From assembly GCF_932276165.1 (NCBI RefSeq), contig NC_064008.1, positions 6,949,001 through 7,013,000 on the forward strand: DNA of 64,000 bases. The letters run 5' to 3'. The notes below the pieces were generated by a model. It saw only the letters and a program-made list of their open reading frames with translations. It did not search any database and was not told the origin of the DNA. Origin of the DNA: Plutella xylostella (Eukaryota; Arthropoda; Insecta; Lepidoptera; Plutellidae). This document shows, one piece after another, positions 42,452-52,597 of the stretch. Numbering within the stretch: position 1 is the stretch's first letter; the number at the start of each line of letters is the position of its first letter. The position numbers were made by a program, and so were the translations under genes.

Positions 42452-42910
42452 TCTTACATCATTCATGGCAATACATGTAATAAATGTTATATTTTTCCAA
42501 ATGTTTATGATATGTTGTAAATTTTGTAATTTTAATATTGTTATCCTACATTCTATTCTTAACCAAAAACCATTGAACGCTTGCTATGACATCTCGTCAA
42601 ACCTTTTTGAATTGTTAATAATCTGCCGCAAAAAACATGGAGTAAGATGTGAGATCTTTGCTCCTAGTTGTAATTATGTTCGATATACAAACCCGATCCT
42701 TAATTCACTCATCACTCATTTTATAAGTATATATATTATATTATATTATGTAAGCAACAGTATATTTTTTATGTACTATATATTATTATCTTATACTATA
42801 AATATGTATGTAAGCTGTCTGACCATTCAATATACCCCAGTGTCAAAATGTCGAAATGTTATGCGTGAAACTAATTTTTGCATTATCTATAAACGAATGA
42901 ACCGATACAA

Positions 42911-45868
42911 ATGGCCACCATGAACATAGCTGATGATATTGATAATTCCTTGGTTATTCCTTGTCACGCATTAGATTCGGCAGAAAATTTTAAACAATTT
43001 ATAAATAATGATTATAATTTTAAAATACTTACATTTAATATAAGAAGTCACACTAAAAATTTTGATAGTTTCCTTGTTCTACTTCACCGTCTTGATACAC
43101 CTTTCGATATAATTATTTTAACTGAATGTCGCCTTGGGCACAATCCTGTTATTAAAAACATAAAAGGTTATTTGCACTTTAACACTAAGACATTTAGCAA
43201 CCAAAATGGAGGTCTAATAGTATACATTAAAGAAAAATGGAATGCCACAATCACCGAACCGAAATTTAATGATGCAAACTGTCTATTAATTAAACTCTCA
43301 AGTAACTTCCACATCATTGCCTTATATCGGTCACCTTCTATAATAAATTTAGAAAAATACATGGCATCCTTAGATAATCTTCTCGATAAGTTAAAAAGCA
43401 GCAAGGAATTAATATTGGCTGGTGATATAAACATTAATATTTTAGCAGGATCAAATGATAACCGGAAGTCAGATTATTTATGCCTTACGTCAGAACATGG
43501 TCTAGTTCCAGCTGTAACTATACCGACAAGAGAAAACTCTTGTATTGACCACATCCTAGTTAGAACCAAGTGTGAATCGAAAGCTGTTGTATGTAAAACT
43601 TCAGTAACAGATCACGATATACCAATCTTTGGTCTTAAACTTAAATGTGAAAATAGCAATACTCACTCACCAACACAGCAACGTAAAACAGACTTCTCAG
43701 CTGTTGCTGCTGAATTGGAAAAATATGATTGGTCCCACATCACGCCGAATAACGACGTCGAGGAAGCTACTCAGGCGTTTACATCCCACCTTAATGCTAC
43801 AATTGAAAAACATACGTGTGAAGTAAATATCTCACGATCTAAACAGATAAAAAAGCCATGGATCACCCCAGGAATACTAAGGTGTACTAGACATAGAGAC
43901 AAATTACATATGAAATGCAGAAAACATCCTAAAGACCCTAACGCCCGGCTTATTTACAATAGGTATAAAAATTTTTGCAACAATCTCCTCCACAAAATTA
44001 AATCTGATTATGAAAACAAACTTCTTACTGACAGCAGGAATGATACAAAAAAATTATGGGGTGTAATAAAAAATATCTGTGAAATATCTAATAATAAAAC
44101 AAATGCTTCAACTACTCTATTAAATAATAAAGATACACCAAAAGAATCTCTAAACGACTGTAATAAGTATTTCACAACAATAGGAAACAATCTAGCTAAT
44201 AAAATACTCACAGAAACTGGTCAAACTGAAACAAATCTTGCCAACTTGTCAAAGTCTAATTCTTCTCCAGTTTCTTCTTTTTTTATGAAACCTACGGATA
44301 AGACTGAAATAATTGATTTAATACGACAGTTAAAAAATCATAGCGCCCCTGGAATTGACGGAATACAAAATCTTTTACTCAAACACATTATATATACAAT
44401 CATAGAACCCATCACTCATATATTTAATCTCAGTCTGTTGAACGGAGTGTTTCCATCTGTGTGGAAAACTGCATCTGTTACACCTGTTCATAAAGGAGGC
44501 GATAAAGATAATCACTGTAACTACAGACCTATCTCCTTACTTGCCACTCTCTCCAAACTTCTAGAAAAGGTTGTCAGTAGAAGGCTTGTTAATTTTCTCG
44601 AGGATAACAATATTCTCTCACCTACTCAGTTCGGGTTTAGGCAAGGGAAATGCACAGAGGATGCTGTACATACAATACTTAATTCAATTTCTTCCAAAAT
44701 TGACAAAGGCGACTGCTGCATTGGTGCCTTCCTAGATCTAGCGAAAGCATTTGATACAGTGTCGGTTCCTATTCTCTTCCAAAAACTCGAAAACATTGGG
44801 GTCAGAGGCATAACTCAAGACTGGTTTAGAAGCTACCTTACAAACAGGCAACAGCTAGTAAAAATAGGAAACAATTGTAGTGATCTCATGCCGATAAAAT
44901 ATGGAGTCCCGCAAGGTAGCATACTGGGTCCAATTCTATTTCTTCTTTACATAAATGATATACACTCTTCTCTTCCATCCACCCTTAATGCCGAAGTAGT
45001 TTGCTATGCCGATGATACGGCGATCTTATTTTCTGGAAACTCCTGGAGTTCTGCGGAATCAAATGCTGTTGAAGGCCTTTCCAGTGTAGCAAAGTACCTA
45101 TCTAGAAATTTACTGACCTTGAATACAACGAAAACTAAGTATATCTGTTTCCACAAGACGACTGCCTCACAGCCTAAAATAACAATTCCATTAAAAATAC
45201 ACACATGCAATCGTCTGTCTGACTCCTGCCTTTGCGATAGCATCCATCGAGTAGACGCAATTAAATACCTCGGCGTAATCTTAGACGAAAAGCTTAACTT
45301 TAATAAACACATTGATGCATTATCCACTAGGGCCAGAAAACTCATAAATATTATGAAACTTCTGCGAAATGGTGCAAACAAAGATACAATCCGACTGGTG
45401 TATGTAGCTTTGTGTGAATCGGTCCTCAGCTATTGCATATCTTGCTGGGGTGGTTCCTGCAAAAGCTATATGATTACCCTAGAAAGAGCTCAGAGATCAA
45501 TCATAAAAGTAATGTACAAAAAACCTAGAATATATCCAACCGCTACCTTATATAAAGAATACAACCTTCTGAGTATTAGAAAATTATTCATAATTAGAGT
45601 CGTCCTTCTTCAGCACCGCAAGACACTTAACTCCAGTAATTACAGCCAGTTACTAAAACAAAGAATATTTAGAATAGACACAGTGCCTGCCAATACCACA
45701 TTTGCCCAAAGATTTCCACCGTTCCTCCATCCTCATATCTACAACAAACTCGCTAAATCATGTAACATTAAAGAGCTAACTACTAAAGCCACTCAAAAAG
45801 TAGTTTTGAAATGGCTTTTCCATCTTGATTATTTTGAAACTGAAGATATACTATTAATAACAAAATAA
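42911..45868 (+). CDS. LINE ORF2: endonuclease-reverse transcriptase (985 aa)
   Basis: The N-terminal ~240 residues form an exonuclease/endonuclease/phosphatase domain: 'LTFNIRS', 'ILTECRLG', 'GDININI' (~170), 'DHILV' (~213) and 'TDHDIP' (~233). This domain nicks target DNA. The reverse transcriptase follows with 'APGIDG' (~478), 'NYRPISLL', 'QFGFRQGKCTEDAV', 'FLDLAKAFD' (~606), 'GVPQGSILGPILF', catalytic 'YADD' (~698) and 'YLGVILDEKLNF'. No RNase H domain is apparent. The frame is uninterrupted. A second in-frame ATG three codons downstream sits in an ideal context (gccaccatg, 42914-42922) and may be the true start. ORF1 and ORF2 are in different frames. Confidence 0.95.
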   Translation: MATMNIADDIDNSLVIPCHALDSAENFKQFINNDYNFKILTFNIRSHTKNFDSFLVLLHRLDTPFDIIILTECRLGHNPVIKNIKGYLHFNTKTFSNQNGGLIVYIKEKWNATITEPKFNDANCLLIKLSSNFHIIALYRSPSIINLEKYMASLDNLLDKLKSSKELILAGDININILAGSNDNRKSDYLCLTSEHGLVPAVTIPTRENSCIDHILVRTKCESKAVVCKTSVTDHDIPIFGLKLKCENSNTHSPTQQRKTDFSAVAAELEKYDWSHITPNNDVEEATQAFTSHLNATIEKHTCEVNISRSKQIKKPWITPGILRCTRHRDKLHMKCRKHPKDPNARLIYNRYKNFCNNLLHKIKSDYENKLLTDSRNDTKKLWGVIKNICEISNNKTNASTTLLNNKDTPKESLNDCNKYFTTIGNNLANKILTETGQTETNLANLSKSNSSPVSSFFMKPTDKTEIIDLIRQLKNHSAPGIDGIQNLLLKHIIYTIIEPITHIFNLSLLNGVFPSVWKTASVTPVHKGGDKDNHCNYRPISLLATLSKLLEKVVSRRLVNFLEDNNILSPTQFGFRQGKCTEDAVHTILNSISSKIDKGDCCIGAFLDLAKAFDTVSVPILFQKLENIGVRGITQDWFRSYLTNRQQLVKIGNNCSDLMPIKYGVPQGSILGPILFLLYINDIHSSLPSTLNAEVVCYADDTAILFSGNSWSSAESNAVEGLSSVAKYLSRNLLTLNTTKTKYICFHKTTASQPKITIPLKIHTCNRLSDSCLCDSIHRVDAIKYLGVILDEKLNFNKHIDALSTRARKLINIMKLLRNGANKDTIRLVYVALCESVLSYCISCWGGSCKSYMITLERAQRSIIKVMYKKPRIYPTATLYKEYNLLSIRKLFIIRVVLLQHRKTLNSSNYSQLLKQRIFRIDTVPANTTFAQRFPPFLHPHIYNKLAKSCNIKELTTKATQKVVLKWLFHLDYFETEDILLITK

Positions 45869-46598
45869 TTTAATAATAGACTAAACATTGCTGCCCAATT
45901 GATTGATTTCCTACACTATATTACCATACTTCTAAATACATCATTAATTATAAATAAATAATAATTATACTTTCAGACACTTATAATTGTATTTTATAAT
46001 TTTATATGTACCTATGTTTATTACTATTTATTTATTAGTATCATTGATATCTATACTTATTATCTATACTTATTATAAGTATTAATTCATATTTTTACCT
46101 AAATTATATACTCACTACTCCATACCTAACAATACCTATTCTATTAGCCAGTCCATAAGTTTTATAAAATAAGAATGTATTACCTACTTAAGTTCCTTTG
46201 TTTGTTTTTGATAACCAAAAATGGTTAAATTTATGTTAATTTTTGTTTTTATTTTGTCTTGCTAGCTAATTATGTTTACCAAAAATGTTCCTAAGATTAG
46301 TATATATTTAGTTTTAATAATTTAAATACCTACCCTAACGCATACCTATTAAGCTATTAACATTATTTAGATTTAAAAGTTCTATAAGTACCACCTACCT
46401 ACTTAGTTAATAATTTTATTTGTAACCAGGTACACTGGCATCCACGACACAGGCTGAGCCTAGTGTGGAAGCCACCGAATTTCGATAATTTATAATCTCT
46501 CACCCTTTTATTTAATTTCCTAAAATTATTTGTTTGTACCTACTAACTTTTTAAATTCTATGGTGTTTAAATAAATATTTTTGATTTTTGATTTTTGA
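45869..46598 (+). other. LINE 3' untranslated region with TTTTTGA tail
   Basis: It is AT-rich with no frame, ending in about three TTTTTGA units directly before the resumed SINE-A sequence. Such short-repeat tails replace poly(A) in CR1-like LINEs. Confidence 0.8.
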
Positions 46599-46896
46599 TT
46601 TGTGTAGATATATCAGCTGTCCGATACCCATAACACAGGCTCTGCCTAGCTTGGGGGGATGGCCGTGTGTGAGATGTCCCCACATATATTATTATTATTA
46701 TTACTAACCACTAAACCATTCGTTCGTCTTATCCGGTCATTTATGTCCATTCATCATAAGTATTTATTTGCTGAGCTAATCTCTATTGGAGTTACTTGAT
46801 TGGGGCTGCTGGAAGTTGGGATATGCTTCATAGACAATAATCATGTTTGTATTGTAAGATTTGATGAACTGCCCGTAGTGCTTACATTAACAATAT

Positions 46897-47116
46897 ACCT
46901 ATAGGATGTTGGTCCGAATCTGAAATCAGAATATAAAAATTCGCGAAAAAAATAATTCATTCTCCATAGTAAAAAAGTCACGTGACCAACTAAGTTTCCA
47001 TGGAAATGTTATTTTTTTTCGAATTTTGAAATTTTGATTTCAGTTTCGGGCTTAGATATAACATGCTGCACATGCTGGTTTCGGCTTAGTATACCCTTTT
47101 TGCAACACCCTGTATA
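46897..47116 (-). repeat. MITE H (copy 2)
   Basis: The right end 'gcaacaccctgtata' and the left end 'tataggatgttgg' are degenerate inverse copies. It contains 'tccatagtaaaaaagtcacg', 'acatgctgcacatg' and 'tcggcttagtataccc' as in 20211-20644. Confidence 0.8.
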
Positions 47117-47955
47117 CGAACCAGATGGTGTGCCACATTCGAAAATAAAGCAATAAACTGTCGCATTTTGTTTCCTGTAAAACTGTTTTAAGTTCAACCT
47201 AATAAAAACTATTGTACTGTTTAAGTTAAAGATTCTATTTCCTATAGGTGTCACTAGATGGCGGTGTCGTCACCATTTGTACATCGCGGTATGGTTTGGT
47301 TTCACCATCCAGCCTATATTCTTTGAGTCATCAATAAAATGTATGCGAACTTAAAAATTGTGTATAAATTATCTAGTACCAATGAATAAAGTCACATATC
47401 TTCTAACAGAACTGATTCAAAATAAGAGCTCATTAAAGTGGGGTGTTATTTGTGAAGACATTTCATTTGCACTGACACTCCATCTAGTTCGTATAAAATA
47501 TCATTGCATTTGATCAACTGCCCGTAATGTGTAGCTACAAAACAGGCCAAGGGTTCCGTACCTGCAGGTATCTGCAGATTATGTCATTTTTGCCGACAAA
47601 TAAAATTTTGTATTTCTTGTGAAAACGTTAGCACGAAAAACTAAGTTTTTGCGGTTTGTGCCTCTAAGTAACCAGTACTTAGATAAAGATAAAGATAAAA
47701 AGTATTTATTCGGTGTTTAGCACCACACACCAAAAAATAATAATAACTTAGAGTATTTAACTACACATTTAAATTTGTAGTATTTGAAAATTTGTTATTA
47801 GATAAATAAGAAATCCTCCGTAGGTATGAATTATTATTTATACACCTTCAGGGGACTATATAATAGACTTGATTATAATTAAAGTTTAAACTTAATTTCG
47901 ATGTCTCTACGCGTTGAAGAGATAAAGGATCTTTATAATCGAAATGACATACAGT
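47117..47955. other. anonymous intergenic DNA
   Basis: No supported gene. AAAGAT-type repeats lie near 47686-47700. Confidence 0.5.
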
Positions 47956-47966
47956 TAGACGTACAA

Positions 47967-48110
47967 GCAGTGGGTCGCCCTCCTGCCCGCTGGACTGACG
48001 ACCTTAGGCGGGTGGCGGGTAGTGGTTGGATGAGGAAGGCCGAGGACCGAGTGTTGTGGCGCTCCTTGGGAGAGGCCTATGTCCAGCAGTGGATGATTAT
48101 TGGCTGATGA
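47967..48110 (+). mobile_element. very short LINE 3' end (144 bp) with 11-bp target duplication
   Basis: It encodes 'VGRPPARWTDDLRRVAGS' then 'WRSLGEAYVQQW', the extreme C-terminus of a LINE ORF2 of RTE-like appearance. It ends at 'ggctgatgat'. It is flanked by TAGACGTACAA (47956-47966, 48111-48121). The 68-codon frame starting at 47901 is a fusion of unrelated flank and this tail, not a gene. Confidence 0.85.
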
Positions 48111-48121
48111 TAGACGTACAA

Positions 48122-49653
48122 CAAAGGGATAGGTACTATAACGGTTCTGCGTTTCACTTCTTGAGCTACGGAACCCTAAAAATTACTTAATTATTCAGAC
48201 TATGAGTAGTCAGACTTTTTGGTAACAACTTTAGAATAATAAATTATCTTATTATTGAATTTATTAGGTAGGTAGGTACGTTTTAATATTCTGTTTGTTT
48301 GATCAAACTAGAAATTTATGTTATGAATTATTATTGGTTATGAAAATGTTTCAAATCAAATTAATCCATGTTTTCAGCAATGAGATTATAGCAAAATAAA
48401 CTTTGTTGTGCATTGCGTGGCTTGAATAAGTGATGTTATAAGCTTAACAAAATGTGAATGTGATAAAGCCATGTTTGTAAGTCATTAATAAAATAGAGAA
48501 AGTACCTACCTATCTTTTACATAAAAGTTTTGAAAACAAGGGATAATAACATTCCTAGTCAGATCTTAGTTATCGAAACTAAATCCCGAAAGGTGTACTC
48601 TTACTTTAATCCGGTTTATTATTTCGTTAACGGTTCGTTCAAGTAATCATGTTACTGTACAATACAATACAATACCTTATTGCTTACAGCAATCTCTACC
48701 AGACAACCTTTGGATGGAAGAGAGTGTAACAACCTGTATAAAGTTTTTTAAAAAAGTAGGTAGGTACTTATTGGAAAATATTTAAAGGCACACAGTAACG
48801 GCTTAAGAACTAAGTACATTACTCACTAAAACTTCAAACATATTTCATAGCTTAATGGTAGGACTGTCCCATTAGTAATAAATTGAACGTGTGACCCATA
48901 CGTCAAAATAACAAGAGAACAAATGGTTTCTAATAATACCTTTGAATGAGTTGAATCAATAATAGAAATTCGTAATGAATGAATTCTTTAAAGGTTGCAC
49001 AAAAGAAGCATCCCCTAGTGACGTATTAACTCAACCAGAAGGCCTAGCACGGGGCTCAAGACGCTCACGTCAAGACGTGATAAAAGTGTCCTCTCGAAGC
49101 CACGCGATGTGAGTTGTCGCGACGCAGTTTTGTCACGTCTTGGTGTGCTCCTCTTGCACCCGTGCTTTCTGAGCAGTCAGGAAGATGGTGATAAACCCTT
49201 CTTCAATAACAGGCTAAGGAGAAGTAGGGAAGCATTTTATCAGTGTTTTCACGAACAAATCAATGTACTTAAGTGTACGAAAATGGTATTAGCCGTTTTA
49301 ATAGCTACGCTACGATAGAAACATACATAGTAGGTACCCTGTTGTTGACGTTGCGTCAGGGATTAAAAACGTTTACGAAAAATTACAATATTCCCCACAT
49401 TCACATCTAAAGCCGCGACCACACTATCAATCCTCCATTTTCACAGCTCCATTAACAATTATTCTGAGGCTATTCCAAACTCTATCAACCTTAAACATAA
49501 TAAATCATAAAGCACATTGCCCGTGTGATATATAGGTTTAATATTTGGGTTAGCTATTTCATACAGCTGTGCCTAATCAAACAAACTGCGATGGACGGGT
49601 ACCGTGGTAAATGCGCGTGTAAAACTGTGCTACTATGGTTTCCTTGACGTAAT
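48122..49653. other. intergenic DNA with repeat fragments
   Basis: A LINE tail fragment lies on the minus strand at about 48665-48735 ('gcttacagcaatctctacca'). A palindrome 'aagacgtga' / 'tcacgtctt' lies at 49072-49143, related to the 5514-5681 repeat. Otherwise nothing. Confidence 0.5.
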
Positions 49654-50077
49654 GGGTCGATTACACCTAACGAGTACCTACAGTGGTGAGACAGTATCCT
49701 CGGCCGATCCTAGACCAATAAATAAAATAATAAATAAATATGTGGGGACATCTCACACACGGCCATCCGACCTCAAGCTAGGCAGAACCTGTGTTATGGG
49801 TGTCGGACAGCTGATATATCTACACAAATACATAGATAGATAGATAGATACTTAATATAAATAAATAACAACACCCAAGTCCCGAGTACAAATATCTGTC
49901 TTTAAGCAAATATCTGCCCCAGCCGGGAATCGAACCCGGGACCTTCGGCATAGCAGTCAGGGCCACTAACCACTACGCTATTCGACCGTCTAGAAATTCA
50001 ATGAACGGCTAGCAAGTGACCGAGTGCGCGGCCGAGGACACTGACTCGCCACTGTACTCGTTAGGTGTAATCGACCC
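49654..50077. mobile_element. MITE (gggtcgattacacctaacg) hosting a SINE-A
   Basis: The left arm 'gggtcgattacacctaacga' is matched by the right arm ending 'ttaggtgtaatcgaccc', and 'tcctcggcc' pairs with 'ggccgagga' inside. Most of the interior is the minus-strand SINE-A of 49740-49990. Confidence 0.85.
49740..49990 (-). repeat. SINE-A, full-length reference copy
   Basis: It runs from the tRNA-like head (plus-strand complement 'gggaatcgaacccggg' for box B) through a GATA-rich stretch (complement of 'tatctatctatc'), 'acagctgatatatctacac' and 'aggcagaacctgtg' to 'tgtggggacatctca', then an (AATA)n tail. CTAGA stands at both sides (near 49710 and 49990), a possible short target duplication. Confidence 0.88.
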
Positions 50078-50261
50078 ATAAGCGTTCAGCTTTCGGAATC
50101 GTACGCAACCGGACAACACTGTTCAAAAAGGTTGATTTAATACGAAATGGAAAATAAAATTTGCAAGTCGTACCTTCGTTTTTTTTTTTTTTTTTTTCTT
50201 GTTATTCATGTAATTTATGACGAGCTTTATTATATTTAAATCTGTAGATTATAGCTTGAGG

Positions 50262-50525
50262 GCCTGTTTCACAATGTCTGGACTACCTGTGGGATAAAAG
50301 ACATCACTGCAATTATGTTTTAGGGACAGTTTTTTGATCCCTTGTTAACTCAACCATTGGTCAAAAATGGCTACCATTAGTTAAAATCCAACAAAATTCG
50401 TATGCAGCTGTCATGTTTGACAAGTGACTTGACTAATGGTTAAAATTGACTACGGATCAAAAAACTCGGCCTAGACAGCCTTTTATCTCACAGGTAGTAA
50501 TTATCCTGATATTGTTAAACAGATT
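50262..50525. repeat. palindromic MITE (gcctgtttcac / acctgtgggataaaag)
   Basis: 'gactacctgtgggataaaag' pairs with 'cttttatctcacaggtag', and 'ttttgatccc' with 'ggatcaaaa'. MITEs with a 'gggcctgtttcac' end are frequent in Lepidoptera. Confidence 0.7.
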
Positions 50526-51135
50526 CTAAATAATTTAAATTTTAGTATGAAATACGTGTATTAACCTACATATTATTATAAGTATCAGAGATGAAACGGT
50601 TGCTACAGTCGGTAAATTAACACATTCTCGAGGAACGATGGTACCGCACCGGCCTACCTCACTGCCCTAGCATGAAATATTGAGCGAGCGCTATCGTTCA
50701 CATGATATAAGGGGTTCGGACTTGACCCAAACGTCTAATATAGGGTTACCCGCCACCTATTGGTCGAAAGGGTTCACTAAGAATGTCTACGTTAAATTGA
50801 AAATGTAAATATTGAATTTCACTCCTCACTTGCTGGTATGTAGATACAGGTGGGTATATATTATTATATTATAAGGTAGTTCGGCGTAAGTCAAGTGAGA
50901 GCTTTCTATGGGAAGCAAATATTTACCTTCATTTATTTCAAAGTTTACTTAAAGCAATGAGTCCATACCAGTCGGCAAAATATCCGAAATACTCATAAAT
51001 ACATGTTTTAACCTTTGTAAACCAACATAATATTATAGCCAAATTATAACCCCTAGCCTTCCCTTCCAACATGTCACTGATAAAATATCACTCAATATAT
51101 GTAGTCCACTTCAGAGCACGTTTACTACACTGAAA
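50526..51135. other. anonymous intergenic DNA
   Basis: No supported feature. Confidence 0.5.
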
Positions 51136-51449
51136 AGTCACTCTATATTATGAAAAACTAAGTTTCCGGGCGCTGCTGCGCGAGCGACTACTCTATCTCG
51201 TTGAATTAAACGTGGCGATTGCACGACAGCTCCCATTATCATCAGCCAATAATCATTCACTGCTGGATATAGGCCTCTCCCAAGGAGCGCCACAACACTC
51301 GATCCTTGGCCTTCCTCATCCAACCACTACCGACTACACGCCTAAGGTAGTCAGTCCAGAGGGCAGTAGGGCGTCCCACGCTGCGTTTGCCTGTTTGTGG
51401 TCTCCACTCGATACAGCTCCCGTTCGTTCGTTATTCGTCAGTATAGAGT
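51136..51449. repeat. MITE D, interrupted by a LINE tail
   Basis: The ends 'gtcactctatatta' and 'agtatagagtaaccc' correspond to the MITE D copy at 16429-16553. The two halves are separated by a 178-bp insert at 'acagctccc'. Confidence 0.75.
51235..51412 (-). mobile_element. 5'-truncated LINE 3' end (178 bp) with 9-bp target duplication
   Basis: The complement of 'gcctctcccaaggagcgcca' and 'ggccttcctcatccaacc' encodes the same ORF2 C-terminus as 47967-48110. It is flanked by ACAGCTCCC (51226-51234, 51413-51421). MITE D at 16429-16553 has no insert here. Confidence 0.85.
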
Positions 51450-51584
51450 AACCCTGCGGGTCATCAGATACGCCCGGTTGTCCGGCCCATTGCCACTTCA
51501 GTTGGCGCATTCTACTGGCCATGCCACCGAATGTCGGTCTCTTCATTACAATCGATCGGACGTTCGATCTTACAGAGTAATTAA

Positions 51585-51825
51585 ATACACCACGGGCAAT
51601 GAAAAGGTTCCACTGAGAAAAACACCAAATGACTCTTAAACGGAAAAGGCTAGCTTAATGACACCTTCTGCAACATTGAAGTTCATTTAATACAGCATCA
51701 GGATATCACCAACATAAAACAGATTATGTTCAAATATTAAATTAGATGTTTGAAAAAAATGCAGTCGTTTGGTGTCGAGTGTCGACTTTTTGTGAGTGGA
51801 ACTATTTCATTTTCCGTGAGTGTAG
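51585..51825 (-). repeat. interspersed repeat G (copy 2)
   Basis: It is inverted relative to 6015-6235, with 'ggcaatgaaaaggttccact' at the left, 'cttctgcaacattgaag' and 'gagtggaactatttcatt' at the right. The complementary ends indicate that the whole family is palindromic. Confidence 0.65.
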
Positions 51826-51864
51826 TTGAACATTCATACGATGAATAGGTGCTATGTTCACAGG

Positions 51865-51965
51865 GTTGAAATTGGTCCGAGTTTAGGAAGGCAGTTTAGA
51901 CCTTGGGGATATGCACAAAAGTTCCATTCGAGAAAGACAGGTGCAGATTCTTACACCATCCAAAC
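51865..51965 (+). repeat. SINE-B 3' fragment
   Basis: It contains 'aggaaggcagtttagacctt' and 'ggggatatgcacaaaagttcc', from the SINE-B body. Confidence 0.8.
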
Positions 51966-52155
51966 TAATCCTAATCCTAACTAATATTATAAATGCGAAA
52001 GTAACTGTGTCTGTCTGTCAGCCTGTCTGTTACTCTTTCACGCCAAAACTACTAAACGGATTTGAATGAATTTTGGTATACATATGGTCTAAACCTAAAC
52101 CCTGAGAAAAACATAGGCTACTCTTTATCCCAGAATTTCCAAGGAACAGCTAGTA
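51966..52155 (+). repeat. interspersed lepidopteran repeat, 'ttttatcccggaattccc' type (copy 3)
   Basis: It carries 'ctaatattataaatgcgaaa', 'ttactctttcacgccaaaac' and 'aacataggctactctttatc'. Confidence 0.85.
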
Positions 52156-52597
52156 GAATATAATAGAATAGGATGGAAGATGGAATAGAGCATAGAGGGA
52201 AAAGGTTTCTTTGTCTCCGACTGTACAAACCCGAGTTACACAATATTCAGTTAGATGATAGATAAACCGTATATAAACAGATGTCTAAAATACAGAAATA
52301 CCCGGTTCTATCTCTCATTTATCACCGCAGAGGCTTCCGACTGGCAATTACCGCTGTATACGTAATTCAAATTAGGGCGTCCCACTTTCCAAATAAGCAA
52401 CAGAATTTCAATTGCACCGGATAATCAAATCGAAAGCGGTAGTTGTGATGATTGCTTTATCATCTGGCGATTCGGATTGGGGAATGTTTTTTTTTTACGT
52501 CGCTAGGTTATGATATCTATTGTGTTAAAGGGGTTGTAAAAGAAGAAATGGGTAGAAAATATGGTGTAAGCTTAATAATTCCTTAAGGAAAAGTCAA

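Larger units (their letters stand above)
40908..46598 (+). mobile_element. non-LTR retrotransposon, apparently full-length, 5.7 kb, two intact ORFs
   Basis: A ~550-bp leader is followed by ORF1, a 459-bp spacer, ORF2, and a ~730-bp AT-rich 3' region ending in repeats of TTTTTGA (46578-46598). It has no LTRs and no long poly(A). Two-ORF structure, an apurinic-type endonuclease in ORF2 and a short-repeat tail fit the CR1/Jockey group. The exact clade needs a tree. It sits inside SINE-A. Confidence 0.9.
40760..46704 (+). repeat. SINE-A split by the non-LTR retrotransposon
   Basis: The left part (40760-40907) contains the tRNA-like head (box A 'tggcgtagtggttagtg', box B 'gggttcaatacccgg') to 'tatgtatctatctatg'. 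The right part (46599-46704) continues 'tttgtgtagatatatcagct', 'cacaggctctgcctagc' and 'gatggccgtgtgtgagatgt' to (ATT)n. An unbroken copy at 49740-49990 (minus) shows the two parts are adjacent in the intact SINE, apart from about 2 bp lost at the join. Confidence 0.9.

Noticed and set aside
47901..48107. 68-aa gene
   Set aside because: It fuses unrelated flank with a 144-bp LINE tail inserted with its own target duplication.
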